Below, piece after piece: positions 58,214 to 64,000 of a stretch of DNA of 64,000 nucleotides. Location of the stretch: contig WION01000006.1 in NCBI GenBank assembly GCA_015039365.1, positions 434,001-498,000 of the forward strand. The letters run 5' to 3'. This DNA comes from Amanita rubescens. Its lineage: Eukaryota > Basidiomycota > Agaricomycetes > Agaricales > Amanitaceae. The position numbers and the translations under genes are program-made. The notes beneath the pieces were generated by a model. The model searched no databases. It saw only the letters and a program-made list of their open reading frames with translations, and was not told the DNA's origin. The first letter of the stretch is position 1. The number at the start of each line of letters is the position of its first letter.

Positions 58214-59167
58214 ATGTCGTTGTCTGGAGGTTCTGCCACTCTCACCCTGGTCACAGTCCTTGAGAATCCTCGCACACTTGACACAAACAAGAGCCGAACT
58301 TTGACCTTTGACTCACATGCCTATTTCAGTGTAGGAAATGCTGGCCTTGGAGCCCTCTCATATTACCATGACGATGTCAGTCGCTGCTTTGATGGTAATG
58401 ATGAACCCCGTGCATATTTTGTCATTGCAAATGTGAGTTGCATATGGTTAGATCATAGATGTTGAACATTGCAATCTAACAAACCATTAGGTCGCTTTGG
58501 CACAAGATCCTAAGGCTGTGCCAAGCCATTACCAATTTGTGGCCGATGAGCTGGAAACCACCAACTACTTCGTAATCAGTGATATTGTTTCAGTGAGTAA
58601 TCGGAGTTCTTTAGCCCTTTGTCTTCAACTTCCCATAATCGCTTCCAGTTAGTACCAACTGGAACAAAGGCCACAGAAGCCCAATTGGATCACCAGCCAT
58701 ACCTCCAAATCACTGGAGTCATTGATAGTGTGGCACCCGACTGTAGCTATTGGGACATGTGCCCTGAGCAGTATATAGCAGGTTTCAACCAATCAGGTGC
58801 GAAAGTCAAACCATGCTTGCCAATTCGTATTTTGGTACCATCAAACAATCGCTGAAGTGGTAAGAGTAAACTGAACCCAAAGCCAGGCTCATATGCTGCT
58901 GTTAGTGGCAATGTTTCAGGGCTGGAGAGAGACAAAGATACCAACAGAATTATTCGCCTCTTAGTTGATCTTAATGGGTTAGTGTATCTAGGCAAGGCTG
59001 CCTATGTCACCTCAGCTACTAACAATGCACAGGCAAACAAAGGCCAAGGTAGGTGCTAAGCAACTTTCATGCCATTGAGTAGCTCATCATAAGTTCTAGA
59101 TTCCCCTGCCTCCAAAAAGGGGAAACTGCGATTCAGTTACAGTGATTCAACCCCTGCCAATAAGTGA
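58214..59167 (+). CDS. Unknown intron-containing protein, possible OB-fold, one internal TGA
   Basis: Exon 1 (58214-58432) starts MSLSGGSATLTLVTVLENPR. It splices through GT...AG introns to VALAQDPKAVPSHYQFVADE and then to LVPTGTKATEAQLDHQPYLQ. After PIRILVPSNNR comes an in-frame TGA (58853-58855), where a Trp would fit. The frame continues SGKSKLNPKPGSYAAVSGNV and RLLVDLNGLVYLGKAAYVTS. The last intron, 59049-59099, leads to a basic tail ending STPANK. Two segments (ITGVIDSVAPD and VSGNVSGLERD) look like repeated beta strands, suggestive of OB folds as in single-strand DNA-binding proteins, but this is weak. The conserved reading on both sides of the TGA and the clean introns suggest a very young pseudogene or read-through. 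Confidence 0.5.
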
Positions 59168-59630
59168 CAAAGGAAAGACGATAGTACCCCCATTGCTGGG
59201 CCCTCAGGCAGCTCTGCATTGTAGTCACAATCACTGTCACTGAATGCTATGTACATTTCTCATGATACCAGTACATACATGAGTACATACATCCATTGGT
59301 CTTGCTACACATTCCTTAACTTACCATTCACAATGATAAATTGTGTTATTGCCGTTCAAGTTGTGTGTTGTTGTTTGTCATGTACAAGTTGCACTGGCGC
59401 AAGTCTGAATATTCACCTACCTCTACCACCAATGCTGTAGTGTCTGGGTTACCTCCAATCATTGTATGAAGGAAGTGCCTCCTGCAGCAGGTATGTAGGT
59501 GGACAAATGGCTGGGCCCTGTGATTGCTACTTGCCTAGAAACCAATGCCGACTACTTGGCAGTGCCGCTTCCTCACAATATTATCGAGAACCACTGCATC
59601 ATCCCCCCCCCCACAATAGGTGGGTTAAAC
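59168..59630. other. No gene
   Basis: Unremarkable AT-rich sequence between the OB-like gene and the satellite. Confidence 0.35.
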
Positions 59631-60725
59631 TCGCCTCCTTGACCACATTCGGATGATATATAACATTCCCTGTATAGCTGCCATCCCTTCCCCGACACCA
59701 CCCTGCCCCATCACCCCACCATTCAAGCTATATCTCACAAACCGCCAGGCTTTTCTCCCCCCAAACCAGGTGCATTATAATCACCTCCTTGACTGCTTTC
59801 AGATGATATATAACAACATTCCTTGCATAGCTGGCATCCCTTCACTGACACCACCATGACAGAACTACCTCATCCCACCATTCATGCCATATCTCAAGAA
59901 CCACCAGGCCTTTCTCCCCAAAAATAGGTGCGTTATAATTGCCTCCTTGATCGCTTTCAGACGATATATAACATGCCCTATTTAGCTGATATCCCTTCCT
60001 TGACACCACCCTCCCTGCCACATCATGGACATTCATGCCATATCTCAAGAACCACCGGGCCTTTCTCCCACTGACATCCCTTCCTCGACACCACCTGCCA
60101 CATCATCCCACCATTCATGCCATATCTCAAGAACTACCAGGCCTTTCTCCCCAAAACTAGGTGTGTTATAATCACCTCCTTGACCGCTTTCAGACGATAT
60201 ATAACATGCCCTATTTAGCTGATATCCCTTCCTCAACACCACCCTCCATGCCACACAGCCCACACCATCTGTCACGAGCCTTAGATAGGCGTCACAACAC
60301 AAGACTCAATACTCTCTGAGGCTATCGCTGACGATGTCAAGCGATGAGAATGATACAAGAACCGTCTAGGTTCAAGGCAAGTTGGATAGGGATCACAACT
60401 AAGCTATCCAAGGAAAGACGAGCTTGTTGCTTAGTCTACCTACTACAATCGTTCTACCTATATACTATATGGGGTACAGGGTATGGGCAAGGGTATGACT
60501 TCATCAGGGTACAGGGCTATCTACATGAGTCAAGCATGTGCGAAACATGCAGTGTGTCAAGGAGTGAAACAGGGGTGTGATACCATCCCACACCATTCAT
60601 GCCATATCTCAAGAATCACTAGGCCTTTCTCCCCAAAACTAGGTGTGTTACAACCACTTCCTTGATGGCTTTTAGATAATATATATAACATACCCTGTTT
60701 AGCTGTCATCGCTTCCCCAACACCA
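59631..60725. repeat. Interrupted satellite, about 155-bp unit
   Basis: The unit contains CACCTCCTTGACCGCTTTCAGA, GATATATAACATGCCCT, TAGCTGATATCCCTTCC and CATGCCATATCTCAAGAACC. About four and a half diverged copies occupy 59631-60265, and one more lies at 60590-60725. The copies flank an inserted segment. Confidence 0.75.
60267..60588. mobile_element. Insertion within the satellite
   Basis: A 320-bp segment beginning CTGTCACGAGCCTTAGATAG and ending ACAGGGGTGTGATAC is unrelated to the satellite and splits a unit. CCCACACCAT occurs on both sides, which could be a target duplication. It may be a solo LTR of another family. Confidence 0.45.
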
Positions 60726-60927
60726 TACTACTCCCTGCATGGTCTTTTCAGCTTTGTTCCCAACCAGCCACTTACACACCCCTAACTTATTCTCTTCCCC
60801 TCTGACGATGCTCTGCCAATCTTTGTATTAATCACTAATTAAATAAAATAATTGTATTTCAGACTATTTATATCATTGCCAGTCTGTTGCCTAAAACCCT
60901 TTGCCCTTCTGAACAAGCACCTTGACC

Positions 60928-62544
60928 ATGGCCCCAACTACCAGCAACACCTATGTGAAAGTCATAACCTTCCTTGACAACCCCTCATTCTGTCGCATGG
61001 TAGCCAATGCAAACAACCCAGACAGGTTCATGGCTGCAACTGCATATCTCATTGATGCACTTGAATACATCAGTGCCCCTGCCAATATGTGCAGTTATGG
61101 TGATGCTTTCCATCGCTTCTTGGCCTTTGCTGGACAGCCTTCCCATGCAGCTGTCATCCCTTCTTCTTTGCACACAGCTTTGCAGGAGCGCAAGCACAAG
61201 ACTAAGGCACAGATCGATAAGAAGAAGTGGTTGGTTTTCAAAGTTGGTCTGGACTGGAAGTCACCACAGCAGGTGGATTGGCGCAATCTACTTCTTGATC
61301 ATCTGAAAGCCTACCACACCATTATTGCACCACATTGCAAAGTTCCTTATCCCCCTACTGGCCACTGGATTGCAGACACCCAGTCTGCAGCTGACAAGTG
61401 GTATAACCACTTGGCTTCTGGGAAACTTCATGACAAGCACATGCCTTGCTTGCCAATTCATGTCCTTGACAGGGAGCAACTTACAGCAGACATTGCACCA
61501 GATAAAAGTGGATATATTTTTGATGAAAAGGGTGGGCTCTACATTCTAACCTGCACTTAATTCCATAACTTAGTAGTTCCCAGGTGGTTTAGATGGTGTG
61601 GTGCTTTGCAATGCATGCAAAGACAAAGTTACAACCAAGTGGGTTGATGGCATCGTTATGCAGAATGTTGACCATAAGAAATCTGTTCAGGTGTGCCAGT
61701 CATTTCAACTTCCATTCTTTTTCCATTTTTAATGGGTTGCCATTATAGCTTGATGACCCAGGAAGCCTGGTACTTGTAGGGTTCTCAGCTGGTGCGCACA
61801 GCAGCCCATCCTTTGGCTGGGCTCGCAATATTGTCCCCAAGTCATTTGTGGACAAAGACAAGATGCATGATACCATTGAAGAAATGAACAGGGATACCTG
61901 TGCAGCATTTGCCTTATTTTGGAACATGTGTCACTCTTGGTTACCCACAGATATAATCGATGATATTGATAACTTATGTCATAAATTCAGGATTGCCACC
62001 AATGCACCCTGATGTCCAGGAGGGCCATGAAGGTGAATATCAAGAGAGATGATGGCTTGACTATCAGCTTCTCGGGTGTGCGCTTGGCACCACCTATGGG
62101 TTTAGCAGCAAATAACTATGCCAGGTGGATGTTTAATTAAAAACTAAGTGCCTTTCAGTGTTTACTGACACAGTTGTGATTCACAGAGCTATTCATTGTG
62201 ACAACTCCCCACACCAATGGGCAATCTCACTGACAACAGAGTGCAACCAAAGTGATGCATTCGGTGGTGCATTTCATTTTGCACAGCATGGTGTGCGAGT
62301 TGCAGGTGCACCAAATACACTCATTGCCTGGAAACAGCAACAATATCATGGGACAAGCTTACAAGACATTGACCTATTAGATCCCAAACCCATCTTCTCC
62401 CAGAGGGGTCTAGCAATTGTCACATCATCCCGCTTATTGAACACATATATCGCTTGGAAAAGGGGACAAATAACATCCCACAAAGCCAGGGACAGAATCA
62501 TCAATGGTAGTGGCAGTGACCCTGACATTATATACTCAGACTGA
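60928..62544 (+). CDS. Putative 2-oxoglutarate/Fe(II) dioxygenase-like protein
   Basis: Exon 1 starts MAPTTSNTYVKVITFLDNPS (60928). Intron 61532-61583 joins to GLDGVVLCNACKDKVTTKWV, and intron 61691-61748 to LDDPGSLVLVGFSAGAHSS. The C-terminal part reads TISFSGVRLAPPMGLAANNY, then (after splicing to about 62187) ARAIHCDNSPHQWAISLTTE, GGAFHFAQHGVRVAGAPNTL and QQQYHGTSLQDI. It ends RGLAIVTSSRLLNTYIAWKR. H-x-D (HCD), a distal His (YHGTSL) about 50 residues later and a following Arg (QRGLAIV) are the metal and 2OG ligands of the double-stranded beta-helix fold. The exon structure between 61900 and 62070 was not resolved and may contain a frame break. Fungal TET/JBP-like and other dioxygenases are possible; substrate unknown. 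Confidence 0.5.
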
Positions 62545-63396
62545 CCCAGATGGCATTCAATGAAGTTGTACTAAGATAGGATGGTTTCTGAAGTTGTCGT
62601 TGTAACAATAGTAGCATGAATTGTGATATGTATGCCCTTTACTGTTTACATGGCTCTGGAGAGGCAGACACAGATTACAAATCACTGACTGCATGCGGAG
62701 CATGGGTAACTGCTAGTATGTACATATACTATGGCTTAATGTTAACTTTGGCTTTATTTGGTTCATGGAGATATATAGATACTCATTGTTCAAGCCTCAA
62801 CTATTGATTAATAATCAAGGTGTAAGTACATTATTACCTTTAACAATTCTATTTTACTTACCCTATTTTAGTTACTTCTGTATATTTAAGATTGTACACA
62901 CCCATTACAATACAATTCTCCTATTTAAGCTTGGCTTGAATTCTTCCCTGCCAATAGGAAGCAGCGTGGTGGTCATGCAGTAGGTGAGCATGGATTCAGT
63001 TTATTTCTCTTTTATTGACTGTGTACAGTTGAGTACTGTTAATGTTCACATTTAGTAAGTAATGATCTTAAGGAAGTATGAAGGAGACATATTGAAATAG
63101 ATGTGGGGTGAAAGTGACATGTACCCATGCGAAATTACTAATTGAGGTGATAGTTAAGTTATGAGATTTGAACATCACTAATAAGGCATCAACCATGAGT
63201 GAGATCAGTTACCACGTTTCTGAGGCAAGAGATGTGTGGAGCATGGCAGTGACAGAGCAGTGAGTGAGATTTAGCTGTGAACTAACTCAGCACTGTGAAT
63301 AATAAATTTGGTACAGGTACATCCATTGGGGCAGAACTCGGTCATTTTTCTCCACACCTCCACCGTTATAACTCAGCATGATAGCCGAAACGGAGG
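62545..63396. other. No gene
   Basis: AT-rich, CpG-poor sequence without recognisable frames, between the dioxygenase-like gene and the recombinase gene's 3' side. CpG content rises again at about 63350. Confidence 0.4.
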
Positions 63397-63413
63397 CCCA
63401 CGTGACACGTGGG
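63397..63413. promoter_or_regulatory. 17-bp perfect palindrome with two CACGTG boxes
   Basis: CCCACGTGACACGTGGG is an exact inverted repeat around a central A. CACGTG is the bHLH E-box/G-box. It lies 50 bp beyond the recombinase stop, so it could be a regulatory site or part of a recombination site. Confidence 0.5.
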
Positions 63414-63462
63414 TCCCCACCTATATCATTGAACAATGAGCTATGTGCTATAGAATAGCTGC

Positions 63463-64000
63463 TTATGATGTGTGTGGGGGAGGTGGTGGTGTTTGAGATG
63501 TAGCGAGGAGCTGATGGGAAGAAAGGAGAGCAAGTTGTTCAGCGGCTCGGACGGCGGGGTGGTCCCAGAGGTAAATCTTCCAAGCAGATGATGACCAGCA
63601 TCCAAGAGATTGAATGATCGATTCATTGAGTCCCAGTGATGCATAAAATGTGGCGCCACCAGCACGCATGGAATGAGCTCCGTAGGAATGAGGTAGGTGG
63701 CTGTGCAATCTACATTCAAACCAAGAACGGGTTGGGTGAGATCCGTTCTCGCAAAGGAATAGAGGTGCACGGAGACCATGACGTACATCACGTTGGTGGC
63801 AGTATTGTTGAAGTAAGGAGACGGGATCAGCAATAGCCTGCGGGACAAAGCGGACATCAGTTCCATGATAGAACGAGTTGCTCTTGTGGTAAGGTAGATG
63901 ATATTGAACATAGTAATCGTCAGGAAAGGAGAGAGAAGTGCGTTTGATGATTTTAAGCCAGTCAAAGAGTGACTGATTGTTTCTCTGAACTAGTTCTCCA
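63463..64000 (-). CDS. Tyrosine recombinase (phage-integrase fold), C-terminal part, runs off the window
   Basis: One uninterrupted minus-strand frame from the window edge reads DWLKIIKRTSLSFPDDYYVQ, then HLPYHKSNSFYHGTDV (the catalytic Lys region). PLFLCENGSHPTRSWF precedes the box HSYGAHSMRAGGATFYASLG, where HSMR is the H-x-x-R of box II. IIQSLGCWSSSAWKIYLWDH supplies the His/Trp position and the nucleophilic Tyr. The Pro-rich tail ends PPPPPHTS. The N-terminal Arg lies outside the window. Such proteins occur in Crypton- and DIRS-type elements and as stand-alone fungal recombinases. The open frame suggests a recent or active gene. Confidence 0.85.
   Translation of the reverse strand, partial: GELVQRNNQSLFDWLKIIKRTSLSFPDDYYVQYHLPYHKSNSFYHGTDVRFVPQAIADPVSLLQQYCHQRDVRHGLRAPLFLCENGSHPTRSWFECRLHSHLPHSYGAHSMRAGGATFYASLGLNESIIQSLGCWSSSAWKIYLWDHPAVRAAEQLALLSSHQLLATSQTPPPPPHTS

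Noticed and set aside
59631..60725. Tandem units as a CRISPR array
   Set aside because: Units of about 155 bp without spacers, diverged, in a eukaryote: a satellite.
63441..63965. 174-codon minus-strand frame starting MTGLKSSNALLS
   Set aside because: It is out of frame with the recombinase, whose catalytic motifs lie in the neighbouring frame that stays open to the window edge.

Overview
The window is from a filamentous basidiomycete, most probably an Agaricomycete. The evidence is dense, gene-sized loci with many 45-60 nt GT-AG introns, basidiomycete-type proteins, and remnants of repeat families that are expanded in Agaricomycetes (Helitrons, FunK1 kinases, hAT-like MITEs, Tc1 elements, tyrosine recombinases). 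I cannot name the species.

Positions 1-26,500 are a compact, CpG-containing gene block with about 15 loci on both strands: an NIS-type (IucA/IucC) siderophore synthetase, a Frag1/DRAM/Sfk1 membrane protein, a DSBA-fold oxidoreductase, an F-box protein, a palmitoylated YCK-type casein kinase 1, a 6-phosphofructo-2-kinase/fructose-2,6-bisphosphatase, a small mitochondrial-type protein, the sterol C-14 reductase ERG24, a YEATS2-like chromatin protein, two membrane proteins, a polyproline/WH2-like protein, an MMTAG2-family protein, the Obg-like ATPase OLA1/YchF and a secreted Ser/Thr-rich protein. Two pairs are head-to-head with only 69 and 35 bp between start codons. Several genes carry apparent single-base frame changes that need checking.

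Positions about 26,500-58,000 are AT-rich, CpG-poor, nested mobile DNA: two broken Tc1/mariner elements, several hAT-like MITEs with 8-bp target duplications (three clear or near-clear), a foldback element, a FunK1 kinase relic, a gypsy-like LTR element (LTR, gag with zinc knuckle, protease) broken by a MITE, a second LTR element and a hAT-like MITE, a SINE-like fragment, and a degenerate Helitron whose helicase is split by a solo LTR with a 5-bp target duplication.

Positions 58,000-64,000 hold a different set: an intron-containing unknown gene behind a TATA box and four TGACATCA sites, an interrupted satellite, a multi-exon gene with the residue pattern of a 2-oxoglutarate/Fe(II) dioxygenase, and, at the edge, the C-terminal half of a tyrosine recombinase on the opposite strand. 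Whether these form one mobile unit is the most interesting open question in the window.
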